Shown: piece by piece, positions 17,245 through 27,157 of the stretch
How the letters are laid out: every line of letters begins with the position of its first letter
Position numbering within the stretch: position 1 is the stretch's first letter
NCBI GenBank assembly: GCA_027027005.1
Contig: JALVMN010000159.1
Span: 1 to 38,692 of the forward strand
DNA: 38,692 bases
Direction: 5' to 3'
Source of the DNA: Desulfobacterales bacterium
GTDB taxonomy: Bacteria > Desulfobacterota > DSM-4660 > Desulfatiglandales > Desulfatiglandaceae
Notes under the pieces: model-generated
Told to the model about the DNA's origin: nothing
Database searches by the model: none
Seen by the model: the letters and a program-made list of their open reading frames with translations, nothing else
Made by a program: the position numbers and the translations under genes

Positions 17245-19303
17245 ATTGGCCAGGCTGGCCAAGTCCAGGCACATTGAGGTCTTGGGGGCTAGAGCCCGGT
17301 AAAAGTGTGGGCAGGAATTGTTGCAAGAGTTTTCGCTGCTGGCCCTGCTCTGCCAGCTCCAGGAGGTCTTGAGCCCTTTTGTTGTCAGGGTCTTCGTCAA
17401 GGATCTTGTTAAGTATGATCTTTGCCTTTTCGTATTGTTGAGCCGAAATGAGATCTTCTGCAAGGGCAAGCCTTCGTTCAATAATCTTTTGCTTGTCAGG
17501 CTTTGCCTTGAGGCGGGCCAGGGCCTCCCTTTTCAGGCTTTTTGCACGGGGATTGTTTGGCTCGAGCCTCAGGGCCTGGTCCAGCTTTGAAATGGCAAGG
17601 TGAAATTTGCCTGCGTCCATGAGGGCTGTCGCTTCTTTCAATTTTCTTTCAACCGCCTGTCTTTTCTTCCCCTGCCTGGCCTTTCGCAGGATCTCTTTTG
17701 CCCTGGGGTGATCAGGGGCATTGGCAAGGACCCTTCTGGCCTCTTCCTCGGCCTTTCCTAAGGAGCCCGAATCCAGATATGCCTCTGCCTTTGCCAGCAT
17801 CACCGCAATCTCTTTCTTCTTCTTTTCCAGTTCCTGCAATTTGGTCCTGGCTCTGCGGGCCAACTCCTTTGCTTTTGGATCGTCTGGGTCAAGATCCAGT
17901 GCGGCATCAGCATTCTGAAGGGCAGCCCGATAGTTGCCAGCAGCATAGGCCGCTTCACCCTTGAGGAGCCTTTCTTGGACCAGCTTGACCTTTTTTGCCT
18001 TAAAGGCAAGGGACTGGATCAGGAGGGCATCTTCATTGTCTGGCTGAACAGCCAGGACTTCTTTTACCTTATCCAGTGCCCCATCGTAGTCGTCTGCCTC
18101 CAGTAGCCGGCGGGCTTCCTTTATGGCCAGAGCCAAGGATTGGGCCTGTCCTGGGGGCTCTTTTATCACCTTTTCAGCCCTTTCAGCCACAGGGCCGGAA
18201 GGTCCTTCCAGGGTGGCCCGGGGTGGTGGGGCCTCTGCCCCTTTGTGGACTAGAAAGTAGTAAGCTGCCCCGGCTCCTCCGGCCAGGAGCACCAGGACCA
18301 AGGCAAGGATTAGGGCAATGGGCCTTTTAGAAGTTTCAGGTTCACCCTTGGCCTCAGCCCCCAGCGGCGTGGTAACCGTAGGCCCCATGGTGGCTGTGGC
18401 AAGCTCTTCTTGGGCGGGCCTGTCCTTTAGGGGTGATGGTTCGGCAGGGGCCCGGGCCAAGGTCTCTGTGATTGCCCTGTGTAGGTTTTCCCAGAACTCG
18501 GCACAGTCTTTCCACCTGTCTTCAGGGCGTTTTTCAATGGCCTTGAGGATAACCCTTTCAAGCTGGGGGCTTACATGGGGTGCAAACTCCCTGGGCGAGG
18601 GAGGTGGTTCTTTCAGGTGGGCCTGCATGATGGTAAAGAGGCTGTCTCCACCGTTGAAGGGCACCTTGCCGGTGACTGCCTGGTATAGTGTTATCCCAAG
18701 GGAGTAGATGTCTGATGCCGCTGTAATGGGATGCTCCTTGGAGGCCAGGACCTGTTCAGGGGACATGTAAAAAGGCGAGCCCATGCCCATGCCGGTGGTG
18801 GTGAGTGTGGCCTCAAATCCTGTTCCCAGTAGCCTGGCAATCCCAAAATCCGTAATCTTTACTTGGCCGCCCTGGTCTATCATAATGTTACTGGGCTTTA
18901 GGTCTCTGTGGACAATACCCAGGCCATGGGCATAGCCGATGGCATCCAGGACCTGTTTGAAGATGCTGGAGACCTCTTCCAATGGCAAGGGGCCTCCCCT
19001 TTCCTGTATGAGGTGGGCCAGGGTGGGGCCGGATATGTATTCCATTACAATGAAGTAGCGGCCTTGGTGCTCGATAAAATCGTAGAGGGTGACGATGTTG
19101 GGGTGGGTCAACCTGTCCATGACCTCTGCTTCTCGGAAAAAGCGCTCGTTAAAGGCAGAGTCGCTTTCAAGGGAGGCAGAGAGCATCTTTATGGCAACGG
19201 TGCGCCTGGTGAGCGCCTTGTGCTGGCCCAGGTAGACCACTGCCATGCCGCCCTTGCCGATGAGGTCAATGATCTTGTAGTTCCCAATCTCCTGGCCTAT
19301 CAC
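17243..19303 (-). CDS. Ser/Thr protein kinase with TM helix and TPR-like repeats
   Basis: Canonical motifs 'IGKGGMAVVYLGQ', 'VAIKML', 'IVHRDLKPSNIMIDQGGQVKITDFGIARLL', 'SPFYMSPEQ'. TM 'ALILALVLVLLAGGAGAAYYFLV'; repeated 'ALDLDPDDPKAKELARRA'-type TPRs. GTG at 19303 with GGAGG SD preferred over the ATG at 19336. Confidence 0.92.
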   Translation of the reverse strand: MIGQEIGNYKIIDLIGKGGMAVVYLGQHKALTRRTVAIKMLSASLESDSAFNERFFREAEVMDRLTHPNIVTLYDFIEHQGRYFIVMEYISGPTLAHLIQERGGPLPLEEVSSIFKQVLDAIGYAHGLGIVHRDLKPSNIMIDQGGQVKITDFGIARLLGTGFEATLTTTGMGMGSPFYMSPEQVLASKEHPITAASDIYSLGITLYQAVTGKVPFNGGDSLFTIMQAHLKEPPPSPREFAPHVSPQLERVILKAIEKRPEDRWKDCAEFWENLHRAITETLARAPAEPSPLKDRPAQEELATATMGPTVTTPLGAEAKGEPETSKRPIALILALVLVLLAGGAGAAYYFLVHKGAEAPPPRATLEGPSGPVAERAEKVIKEPPGQAQSLALAIKEARRLLEADDYDGALDKVKEVLAVQPDNEDALLIQSLAFKAKKVKLVQERLLKGEAAYAAGNYRAALQNADAALDLDPDDPKAKELARRARTKLQELEKKKKEIAVMLAKAEAYLDSGSLGKAEEEARRVLANAPDHPRAKEILRKARQGKKRQAVERKLKEATALMDAGKFHLAISKLDQALRLEPNNPRAKSLKREALARLKAKPDKQKIIERRLALAEDLISAQQYEKAKIILNKILDEDPDNKRAQDLLELAEQGQQRKLLQQFLPTLLPGSSPQDLNVPGLGQPGQ

Positions 19304-19421
19304 AGTGCTTCCTCCCCTAAGCCAACTATCTGACATCCTGGGCTAAATTTCAAGGGCTTTTGTGTGGAATAAATGGCAGGTTGCTTTGCCAGGGGCTTTG
19401 AGGTATTCATGTGTTTGACTT

Positions 19422-20267
19422 GTGCAAGAGGAATTGAGAACCCTGGCAGGAACTTCGGCGAGGTCTACAGTGGGATCTGATGTGAATGAGTTGAGGGCAA
19501 GAATTGTTGCCAACAAGGCGGTGGCCCGGCACACATATCTCATGGACCTTGAGCTGGCTACTGACCTCTTTCGTGCCGTGCCCGGACAATTTGTCATGCT
19601 TCGGGCATTTCAGGGCACAGACCCTTTGTTGCGGCGGGCCTTTTCCATCTGCTCCATTAAGGGGGACAATGTCCTTAGAATCCTATACCGTGTTGTGGGC
19701 AAGGCCACAAGGCTGATGGCAGCAATGAAGAGGGGGGATGGACTCGATCTCCTGGGACCCCTTGGAAACGGCTTTACCCTTAATGATCCTGCATCTACAG
19801 CCATTCTGGTTGCTGGAGGTATCGGGCTGGCCCCCCTCATCTTTCTTGCCTCTCGGGCCAAACAGGCCAATTTGCTGTTGCTTGCAGGGTATCGCACGGG
19901 GGATGAGGTGGTGGATTTGGCCTCCCTGGGATTGGATGAGGTGGGGCAAATGGTTGCCACAGAGGATGGCACAGTGGGTTATCATGGACAGGTCACAGGG
20001 CTTCTAGAAATAGAACTGGCCAAGAAAATTTCATTGAATCCCATAGTGTATGCGTGTGGACCATGGGAGATGCTAAAGCGAACTGCGGCCATATGCCGGG
20101 AAAAGGGTGTCAGGTGTGAGGTCTCCCTGGAATCAGCCATGGCCTGCGGGATGGGGGCGTGCCAGGGGTGTGCGGTGAGGGGCTCTGCCGGGAAGGATGA
20201 TGTATATTACCATGTATGCACCCACGGCCCGGTATTCCATGCATCAGAGATAGCCTGGGAGGTATGA
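19422..20267 (+). CDS. pyrK: Dihydroorotate dehydrogenase electron transfer subunit
   Basis: FAD/NAD domains '[26 protein letters not shown]', '[17 protein letters not shown]', '[11 protein letters not shown]', and [2Fe-2S] '[21 protein letters not shown]...[11 protein letters not shown]'. Start uncertain (GTG 19422). Confidence 0.92.
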   Translation: MQEELRTLAGTSARSTVGSDVNELRARIVANKAVARHTYLMDLELATDLFRAVPGQFVMLRAFQGTDPLLRRAFSICSIKGDNVLRILYRVVGKATRLMAAMKRGDGLDLLGPLGNGFTLNDPASTAILVAGGIGLAPLIFLASRAKQANLLLLAGYRTGDEVVDLASLGLDEVGQMVATEDGTVGYHGQVTGLLEIELAKKISLNPIVYACGPWEMLKRTAAICREKGVRCEVSLESAMACGMGACQGCAVRGSAGKDDVYYHVCTHGPVFHASEIAWEV

Positions 20268-21181
20268 TGAGACCTGATCTTTCCGTGGACCTGGGCTTCT
20301 TAAGATTAAAGAACCCGGTGGTTGCTGCCTCTGGCACCTTTGGCTATGGCCGCGAATATTCCCCCATAATAAACCCAAACCTCTTGGGAGGGCTGGTGGT
20401 CAAGGGGATATCATTGCACCCAAAACCTGGCAATCCCCCTCCCAGGATAGTGGAGACCCCCAGCGGTATGCTCAATGCCATAGGCCTTGCCAATGTGGGG
20501 GTGGAAGTATTTTTGGAGGAAAAGCTGCCCTGGCTCAGGGGACTGGATACCACCATAATCGTGAACATCTACGGCCATAGATTGAAAGAATACGGCGCTA
20601 TTGCCTCTGCCTTGAGGGGCGTAGATGGTGTAGATGCCCTTGAGGTGAACATTTCGTGTCCAAATGTGGAAAAGGGGGGTATAGCATTTGGGACCGATCC
20701 CTTGAGTGCCGCCAGGGTCACGGAACTGGTCCTGGAACATACTGACAAGCCCGTGATAGTGAAGCTTACCCCCAATGTCACCGACATCACGGAGATAGCC
20801 AAGGCGGTAGAGTCAGCAGGGGCCCACGCCCTCTCCCTCATAAATACCCTGACCGGCATGACCATTGATGTGGAGAGCAGGAGGCCGAGGCTGGCCAATA
20901 AGTGGGGAGGGTTATCAGGGCCTGCCATCAGGCCCGTGGCCCTGTACATGGTTTACAGGGTGGTAAGGTCTGTGACCATCCCGGTCATGGGTATCGGCGG
21001 GATCTTGGAGGCAAGGGATGCCCTGGAGTTTCTCATTGCCGGCGCAAAGGCGGTCCAGGTGGGGACGGCCAATTTCGTGGACCCGAGAGCCACTTTGAAG
21101 ATAGTGGAAGGGATCAGGGAGTACTTGAGCCGCCATGGCCTTGGATCTGTGGAGGAATTAATAGGCACCCTTGAGGAATGA
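20264..21181 (+). CDS. pyrD: Dihydroorotate dehydrogenase (class 1B catalytic subunit)
   Basis: '[29 protein letters not shown]', '[21 protein letters not shown]', '[12 protein letters not shown]', '[32 protein letters not shown]'. ATG at 20264 overlaps the pyrK stop (ATGA). Confidence 0.95.
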   Translation: MMRPDLSVDLGFLRLKNPVVAASGTFGYGREYSPIINPNLLGGLVVKGISLHPKPGNPPPRIVETPSGMLNAIGLANVGVEVFLEEKLPWLRGLDTTIIVNIYGHRLKEYGAIASALRGVDGVDALEVNISCPNVEKGGIAFGTDPLSAARVTELVLEHTDKPVIVKLTPNVTDITEIAKAVESAGAHALSLINTLTGMTIDVESRRPRLANKWGGLSGPAIRPVALYMVYRVVRSVTIPVMGIGGILEARDALEFLIAGAKAVQVGTANFVDPRATLKIVEGIREYLSRHGLGSVEELIGTLEE

Positions 21182-21235
21182 GCAAAAAAGGCCTTGGGTG
21201 ATACGCCCGGAATACCTTGCTGGAGGCTTTTAGGG

Positions 21236-21823
21236 GTGGAAGTCTGGACTGTCTTGCTGTTGGGCTCTATTTTGCTACTGGCCCTTTTGAAGATTGTCTA
21301 TGTTATCGGGGTGGGGCTCACGCTCCCCAAGACCCAAGGGGCCCTGTTTGTCACCACACCCCGTGGTCCCATCCGTGAGGCACTGGAGGCTGCAAGGCTA
21401 GGCACTGGACAGACCCTGGTGGACCTTGGCTGCGGTGACGGCAGGGTGCTGGTGGAGGCGAGCAAGGGTTTTGGGGCAAGGGCCCTGGGGTTCGAGATAA
21501 ATCCCGTGGCCTATCTCATGGCCCGGATTCGGTGTCTGGTCCACAAGGGAGTTGAGGTAAGATACAAGAATTTTTGGGGTGCTGACTTGGGCCAGGCTGA
21601 TGTGGTGTTCTGCTACCTGTTCCCGGATGTGATGGCCCGCCTTTCGGCCAAGTTGGCCCAAGAGTTGAGACCTGGCACAAGGGTGGTGAGCTGTAACTTT
21701 CCCATGCCGGATTGGAGACCCTCAGTGGTCCTGAGGCCAGGTGGGCGAAAGGATCCTGTCTACATCTACGAGGTCTCAGGGAAAGGGAGGACAGGGGGTT
21801 CACCCCTAGCCAACAGAGCGTGA
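21236..21823 (+). CDS. Membrane-anchored class I SAM-dependent methyltransferase-like protein
   Basis: N-terminal TM 'VWTVLLLGSILLLALLKIVYVIGVGL', then SAM motif I 'TLVDLGCGDGRVLVEAS' and 'ALGFEINPVAYLMAR'. GTG 21236 with upstream GGAGG preferred over the TTG at 21194. Confidence 0.8.
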   Translation: MEVWTVLLLGSILLLALLKIVYVIGVGLTLPKTQGALFVTTPRGPIREALEAARLGTGQTLVDLGCGDGRVLVEASKGFGARALGFEINPVAYLMARIRCLVHKGVEVRYKNFWGADLGQADVVFCYLFPDVMARLSAKLAQELRPGTRVVSCNFPMPDWRPSVVLRPGGRKDPVYIYEVSGKGRTGGSPLANRA

Positions 21824-22798
21824 GACGAGACTCTCAACCGGCTGGAGCAAGGAGCGTTCCGCTTCGAGGGGGGCACCCTTGATCCGGTTTCGTCCTTCCT
21901 TCTTGGCTTGGTACATAAGTTGATCGGCCGTATTTATCATGGCTTCTGGCGAGATCACAGCCTCAGGGGTCTCTGGCCCGAAGGCTGTCACCCCAAAACT
22001 TGCCGTTATCTTGATTGAATCTGCGGCAGGGATTTCGATGGTGGAGGCCTCTACAGAGGCCCTAAGCCTCTCGGCCATACAGATGCCTCCCTGAAGATCT
22101 GTCTCTGGCAGGATCACCACGAACTCTTCGCCCCCGTATCTTGCCACCCAGTCCACATCCTTTCTTATGGATTCCTCAATGATCTTCACGAATTCTTTGA
22201 GCACCAAGTCTCCCGTCTGGTGGCCAAAGGTATCATTGATTCGTTTGAAGTGGTCAATATCACAGAGACACAAAGAGAGTGCCCTCCCATATCTCCTTGC
22301 CCGTTTGATTTCCTGGTTAAGTCGTTCGGTCAAAAAACCTCTATTATAACAGCCGGTTAGTGGATCCGTGATGGAAAGTATCCTGATTTCTTCATTGGCC
22401 TCCTTGAGCGACTTTTCCAGGTTGAGGATCCGTATGCCAGCCCTGAGCCTTGCCACCAGTTCCGGGTGGTTGAAGGGTTTGGTGAGATAGTCGTCAGCCC
22501 CGGCATCCAGCCCCCGGATAATGTCGTCCTTGGAATCCTTGGCCGTAAGAAGTATGATGACCACATAACCGGGGAGCTCCATTTCCCTTATGGTCCGGCA
22601 GAGCTCCAGGCCGTCCATTTCAGGCATGACCCAGTCGGTAATGACTATGGGAAAGAACTGCTTCCTGAATACTTCCAGTGCCTGGCGACCATTCTCCACG
22701 GCAACCACATGGTAGCCGGACCTCTTGAGTGTCTTCTGCAAGAGCCTCCTGGTTACAGGATTGTCTTCAACCACCAGGATTGGAAATGTAGAGTCCAA
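21806..22798 (-). CDS. Response regulator diguanylate cyclase (REC-GGDEF, PleD-like)
   Basis: REC 'ILVVEDNPVTRRLLQKTL...ITDWVMPEMDGLE...LTKPFNHPELV'; GGDEF domain 'DPLTGCYNRGFL', 'DIDHFKRINDTFGHQTGDLVL', 'RYGGEEFVVILP'. Confidence 0.95.
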   Translation of the reverse strand: MDSTFPILVVEDNPVTRRLLQKTLKRSGYHVVAVENGRQALEVFRKQFFPIVITDWVMPEMDGLELCRTIREMELPGYVVIILLTAKDSKDDIIRGLDAGADDYLTKPFNHPELVARLRAGIRILNLEKSLKEANEEIRILSITDPLTGCYNRGFLTERLNQEIKRARRYGRALSLCLCDIDHFKRINDTFGHQTGDLVLKEFVKIIEESIRKDVDWVARYGGEEFVVILPETDLQGGICMAERLRASVEASTIEIPAADSIKITASFGVTAFGPETPEAVISPEAMINTADQLMYQAKKEGRNRIKGAPLEAERSLLQPVESLVSRSVG

Positions 22799-22857
22799 GA
22801 TATGGAGCCTCCATCAAGCAACCCAAAAAGACCTGTTTGTAAAACGCCAGGGAGCGG

Positions 22858-23172
22858 CTAACCTACCAAAGAGGAAACTTCATGCAATTTATCTGCCAAA
22901 ACCTGGAGTCTGGCAGACAACTCTTGAATTTCTCCTGCCTTGGCCTTTTCCTCCATCTCCTTGGCCACGCTGGAAAGCTCCATTAGGCCCAGGTTGGCGG
23001 CCGCACCCTTCAAGGAGTGGGCAGCTTTGGCAGCCTCCTCTGCGTTTCCAGAGTCCACTGCTTGTTTCAGCCGCTCCATGTCCTGGCTGCCAGAGTCCAC
23101 CATGATCTCCAGGAGTTCAAGGTATTCGTCCTTTTCAAGGCCCAGATTAGCGCTCAATTCTTCAAGATTCAT
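22858..23172 (-). CDS. HPt (histidine phosphotransfer) domain protein
   Basis: '[29 protein letters not shown]' is the HPt active-site pattern. ATG at 23172 overlaps the hybrid kinase stop (ATGA). Confidence 0.92.
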   Translation of the reverse strand: MNLEELSANLGLEKDEYLELLEIMVDSGSQDMERLKQAVDSGNAEEAAKAAHSLKGAAANLGLMELSSVAKEMEEKAKAGEIQELSARLQVLADKLHEVSSLVG

Positions 23173-25229
23173 GATCCCTCCTTGTTTATTACCCACTTGT
23201 TCAAGATTTGAAATACCACCTCTCGCTTTATTGGTTTGCTTATATAGTCATTCATGCCAGCCTCCAGGCACCTCTCCCTGTCCCCTTTCATGGCATTGGC
23301 GGTCATGGCAACGATTGGGATGGGGCCGCGCTGTGTCCTTAGGCCATTTTGCTCTGCCTTGCGGATTTCATGGGTGGCACTGAGGCCATCCATTTCCGGC
23401 ATCTGGACATCCATAAATATAATGTCAAGGTCATCAGCCCTCTCCCTGAACTTTTCCAGGGCCTCTTTGCCGTTGTTGGCCACCTCTACCAGATACCCAC
23501 CTTTGGTGAGCATGAGCTTTGCCAGTTTCTGGTTCACCGGGTTGTCCTCTGCTAGCAAGATCCTGACAGAGCGCTTCAGGGCCTCTTCCACAGAGTATTG
23601 GGTCATGATCTCGCCCGAGGCCCGCTCCTCTGCTTTATCGGTCTTTCCAGCCAGGAGACCTTCAATCATCTTGATGAGCTTATCCCTTCTCACGGGCTTG
23701 GTGAGAAAGCCGTCAAATCCCGCCTCCCTGGAGCGCTTTGCCCCCCCTGCCGTGGTTGATGAAAATGCCAGAAGGGGAATATTTCCCCCTGGGGGCGGTA
23801 GGTTCCTGATTTGGCTGGCCACCTCAAAACCGTCTTGGGCGGGCATGACTATGTCAAGGATGCATATGTGGAATGGGTTCCCTCCTTCTACACCCTCCCT
23901 TATCTTGTCCAAAACCTCGGTGGAATCCAAGAGGGCCTCAACCCTCATGCCGGCTTTTTCCAGTGTGTGCTGGATTATCTCAAGGTTGGTGGGATTGTCG
24001 TCCACCACCAAGGCCCTTTTGTCCTTGAGGGAAACAGGCCTAAGAATCTTTTCCTCGGATCGTTCCTCTACTGCGCCCACCCACGCGGTAAAGTGAAACA
24101 CGCTGCCCTCCCCCGGTGTGCTTTCGGCCCACACATCTCCTTCCATCAGCGAGGCAATCTTTTTGCAAATGGGCAATCCCAGCCCGGTTCCACCGTACTT
24201 CCTGGTGGTGGAGCCGTCTGCCTGCTGAAAGGGCTCGAATATGACCGAAAGTTTGTCGTTGGGGATACCGATTCCAGTATCCCTGACCATGGCGTGGAGT
24301 TTGACCCGACCCTCACTTTCTTCATCCACGTCCAGGGCCAGTTCTATTTCTCCTGACTCGGTAAACTTTGCCGCATTGCCCAGGAGGTTCATCAAGACCT
24401 GTCGGAACCTGTGTGGATCTCCCTTGATCTTTGACGGCACCTGATCCCCAATCCTGCACAGCAGTTCCACGGGCCTTCCGGAGATGCGCGGCCTGATCAA
24501 TTCACACACGTCATAGCAGAGTACCTCAGGGTCAAACTCAATCTCTTCGAGGTGCATCTGGCCTGCTTCTATCTTGGAAAAGTCCAGGATGTCGTTGATG
24601 AGGGAGAGGAGCGCCTCTCCGCTTCGCTTTATGGTCTTTGCGTAATCTGACTGCTCTTCGGTGAGATCGGTCTCCAGGAGCATGTCAGTAAATCCGATCA
24701 CGCCGTTGAGCGGGGTGCGGATCTCATGGCTCATGTTGGCCAGGAATTCGCTCTTGGCAAGGGAGGCCAACTCTGCCTTTACTGCCATGGAGTTTGCCCT
24801 TTCAATGGCGGCCTCAAGCTGGTCGTTGGTCTCTCTCAGCTCCTTCAGTATTTTAGCTTCCTTGTCAATGCGCTCCACCTTGGCCTTCAGTTCTCTCATA
24901 TCAAACGGCTTGGTGAGGAAGTCTGAGGCCCCTTCCTCTATGAGCTGGGCAAATGAATACTCATCCACATGTCCTGTCATCATGATGAAGTTGAGATCTG
25001 GGAATTTCTCTTTGGCCCTTTTCATCAACTGGATGCCGTCCATCCCGGGCATGGTGATGTCTGCCACCACCAGATCGTAGTCGTGTTCCTGTAAGATCTC
25101 CCAGGCCTCATCCCCAGAGGTGGCGGTGCGGCACTGATAACCGCACCTCTCAAGAAAGCGGCTGACTGCCGAGAGGATCATCTCCTCGTCGTCCACTATC
25201 AGGATGCTGTTTATGATATGATTTGCCAC
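23169..25229 (-). CDS. Hybrid sensor histidine kinase / response regulator (REC-HisKA-HATPase-REC-REC)
   Basis: N-terminal REC '[18 protein letters not shown]'; H-box '[19 protein letters not shown]'; '[11 protein letters not shown]', '[18 protein letters not shown]'; two C-terminal RECs '[18 protein letters not shown]', '[18 protein letters not shown]'. Confidence 0.95.
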   Translation of the reverse strand: MANHIINSILIVDDEEMILSAVSRFLERCGYQCRTATSGDEAWEILQEHDYDLVVADITMPGMDGIQLMKRAKEKFPDLNFIMMTGHVDEYSFAQLIEEGASDFLTKPFDMRELKAKVERIDKEAKILKELRETNDQLEAAIERANSMAVKAELASLAKSEFLANMSHEIRTPLNGVIGFTDMLLETDLTEEQSDYAKTIKRSGEALLSLINDILDFSKIEAGQMHLEEIEFDPEVLCYDVCELIRPRISGRPVELLCRIGDQVPSKIKGDPHRFRQVLMNLLGNAAKFTESGEIELALDVDEESEGRVKLHAMVRDTGIGIPNDKLSVIFEPFQQADGSTTRKYGGTGLGLPICKKIASLMEGDVWAESTPGEGSVFHFTAWVGAVEERSEEKILRPVSLKDKRALVVDDNPTNLEIIQHTLEKAGMRVEALLDSTEVLDKIREGVEGGNPFHICILDIVMPAQDGFEVASQIRNLPPPGGNIPLLAFSSTTAGGAKRSREAGFDGFLTKPVRRDKLIKMIEGLLAGKTDKAEERASGEIMTQYSVEEALKRSVRILLAEDNPVNQKLAKLMLTKGGYLVEVANNGKEALEKFRERADDLDIIFMDVQMPEMDGLSATHEIRKAEQNGLRTQRGPIPIVAMTANAMKGDRERCLEAGMNDYISKPIKREVVFQILNKWVINKEGS

Positions 25230-25275
25230 CCTGTTACCTGTTTTTTTATCTCTAGAAGATATCTTGAGGATGTGA

Positions 25276-25293
25276 AGGCCGCCCGGGCGGCCT
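25276..25293. repeat. Perfect 18-bp palindrome in a divergent intergenic region
   Basis: AGGCCGCCCGGGCGGCCT equals its reverse complement; 46 bp upstream of the hybrid kinase start (25229, -). Confidence 0.9.
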
Positions 25294-25427
25294 AAAACCT
25301 ATATCGGAAAAACGGCAGAAAGTTTTTAATGGAATGTTGAAGTTATTTAACGCAAAATACACAACAGTCCATAAAATAGGCCAAGAATGAGATCTGATTT
25401 TCTACTGAAAGGAGGCCCTTATTGGAG

Positions 25428-26306
25428 ATGGAGACCACCTTGATTGAAATCAAACAGGAAAAAGCGGGTTTTGAGGGATTTGTGGGAAGTTGGCTCTGCA
25501 GAGGGCCAATTCACCTTCTCATAGATGTGGGGCCTATCAACACATCCCGAAGTTTGATCACCTCACTGGATGCCATGGGTATTGAAGAGATTGAATACAT
25601 CCTCCTCACCCACATACATATCGATCACGCAGGGGCCCTTGCCCCTTTGCTGGATCGTTTTCCCATGGCACAGGTGGTGTCTCATCAAAAAGGACTGAAT
25701 CACTTGGCAGATCCCTCAAAGCTGTGGGCAGGGAGCCAGAAGGTGCTTGGAGATCTGGCAGTAATGTACGGAAGACCTGAACCAGTGGATCCCCGGAGAC
25801 TGATCCCGCACACGGAGAGCGTGATACCAGGGCTGGAGATCATAGAAACTCCGGGCCACGCCCCGCATCATCTCTCCTTTTCATATGGGGGGAGACTTTT
25901 TTCAGGAGAGGCTGCCGGGAATTACCTGATGGTCAATGGAAAAGAATATCTGCGGCCTGCAACCCCCCCAAGATTCTTTTTTCAAGTTTTTGTGGAGAGC
26001 GTAAACAGACTCATGGCCTTACAGGATCAAACCATCTGTTATGCACACTTTGGTCAGGCGTCCAGCTCAAGACACCTATTGGAGAGATTCAAGGAACAAT
26101 TGTTCAGATGGAAGGAGATTATATGGAAAGAATACCAAAAAGGAGAACAGGACTTGTTGTTGAGGTGTCTTGAAATCTTGTTGGAGAGAGATCCAGAACT
26201 CGGGTCATTTCAGTATATGAGCCCCGAGTGTCAGGCCAGAGAGCGCACATTTATCATGAACGCTGTGAAAGGGTTTGTGGGTTTCTTCAAAGAGAACAAT
26301 CTCTAG
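25428..26306 (+). CDS. MBL-fold metallo-hydrolase
   Basis: 'ILLTHIHIDHAGAL' (HxHxDH) and 'ETPGHAPHHLSF'; ATG 25428 or TTG 25422 after the 'aaaggagg' SD. Confidence 0.9.
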   Translation: METTLIEIKQEKAGFEGFVGSWLCRGPIHLLIDVGPINTSRSLITSLDAMGIEEIEYILLTHIHIDHAGALAPLLDRFPMAQVVSHQKGLNHLADPSKLWAGSQKVLGDLAVMYGRPEPVDPRRLIPHTESVIPGLEIIETPGHAPHHLSFSYGGRLFSGEAAGNYLMVNGKEYLRPATPPRFFFQVFVESVNRLMALQDQTICYAHFGQASSSRHLLERFKEQLFRWKEIIWKEYQKGEQDLLLRCLEILLERDPELGSFQYMSPECQARERTFIMNAVKGFVGFFKENNL

Positions 26307-26409
26307 GGAAAAATTTTTGCCTTGAAAAGGGAGCAGGAGTCACTTAAATTTAAAAATAGACTAGAGTTTAAGTAGGATTTATCAGGGCAGGTTTAAAAGA
26401 GGATTTCAT

Positions 26410-27144
26410 ATGAGCCAGAAGAATAACAATGATAAAGGCAGGTTGAACTATCAAGAAAAGGAAAACTTTCGAAGACTGCTGGAGACAGACAAGGTAGACC
26501 GGGTGGAAGACCGGCTGAAGGTGGTGGACACCTTTCTTGAGACGGAAAAGCATGTAACCCTTGAAGAGCTCCAGGGGCTCTTAAGGCAAAAAGGATATGA
26601 ATTTGACCCTGAATTCGTCCGCCATTGTATGAGCCGGGCAGTGGACCTGGGATTTGCACAACGAAAGACGTTTGAAGGCCAGCCTGTCCGTTATGAGCAC
26701 AGGCACCTGGGTAGACACCACGACCATCTTATATGCACCAAGTGTGGAAAGATCGAAGAGTTTGAAGACCCTGAGATGGAGGCCCTGCAGCAGCGCATTG
26801 CCTCGCGCCATGGATTCCAGATGCTGCAACACAAGATGGAAATCTATGGCCTCTGCTCCCTGTGTCTGGCCCAGAGAAAGCCCGTTTTGCCCCTTGCCAT
26901 GGCAAAGACGGGCGAGGCAGTGGTGATAAAGGAGATCACAGGTGGAATGGGTGCCAAGGAGAGGTTGATATCCCTTGGGCTTAGGCCTGGCGAAGTGCTC
27001 GAAGTGGTTAGCAACAATGGAGAGGGCAGGCTGATCGTGGCAAGGGACTGCAGTCGTATTGCATTGGGAAGGGGCCTTGCCCAGAAGATAATGGTTTCAC
27101 CTGCAGAGAAACAAGCCCTCCCGGAATGTAAAGACCCTGCCTGA
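26410..27144 (+). CDS. Fur-family transcriptional regulator fused to C-terminal FeoA domain
   Basis: Fur: 'HVTLEELQGLLRQKGYEFDPEFVRHCMSRAVDLGFAQRK', 'RHLGRHHDHLICTKCGKIEEFEDPEMEALQ', 'YGLCSLC'. FeoA: 'KEITGGMGAKERLISLGLRPGEVLEVVSNNGEGRLIVARDCSRIALGRGLAQKIMV'. Confidence 0.9.
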   Translation: MSQKNNNDKGRLNYQEKENFRRLLETDKVDRVEDRLKVVDTFLETEKHVTLEELQGLLRQKGYEFDPEFVRHCMSRAVDLGFAQRKTFEGQPVRYEHRHLGRHHDHLICTKCGKIEEFEDPEMEALQQRIASRHGFQMLQHKMEIYGLCSLCLAQRKPVLPLAMAKTGEAVVIKEITGGMGAKERLISLGLRPGEVLEVVSNNGEGRLIVARDCSRIALGRGLAQKIMVSPAEKQALPECKDPA

Positions 27145-27157
27145 GACATGCATGGCC

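Noticed and set aside
23254-24096. 280-aa plus-strand ORF
   Set aside because: Antisense to the hybrid kinase receiver domains; Ser/Arg/Leu-rich shadow composition.
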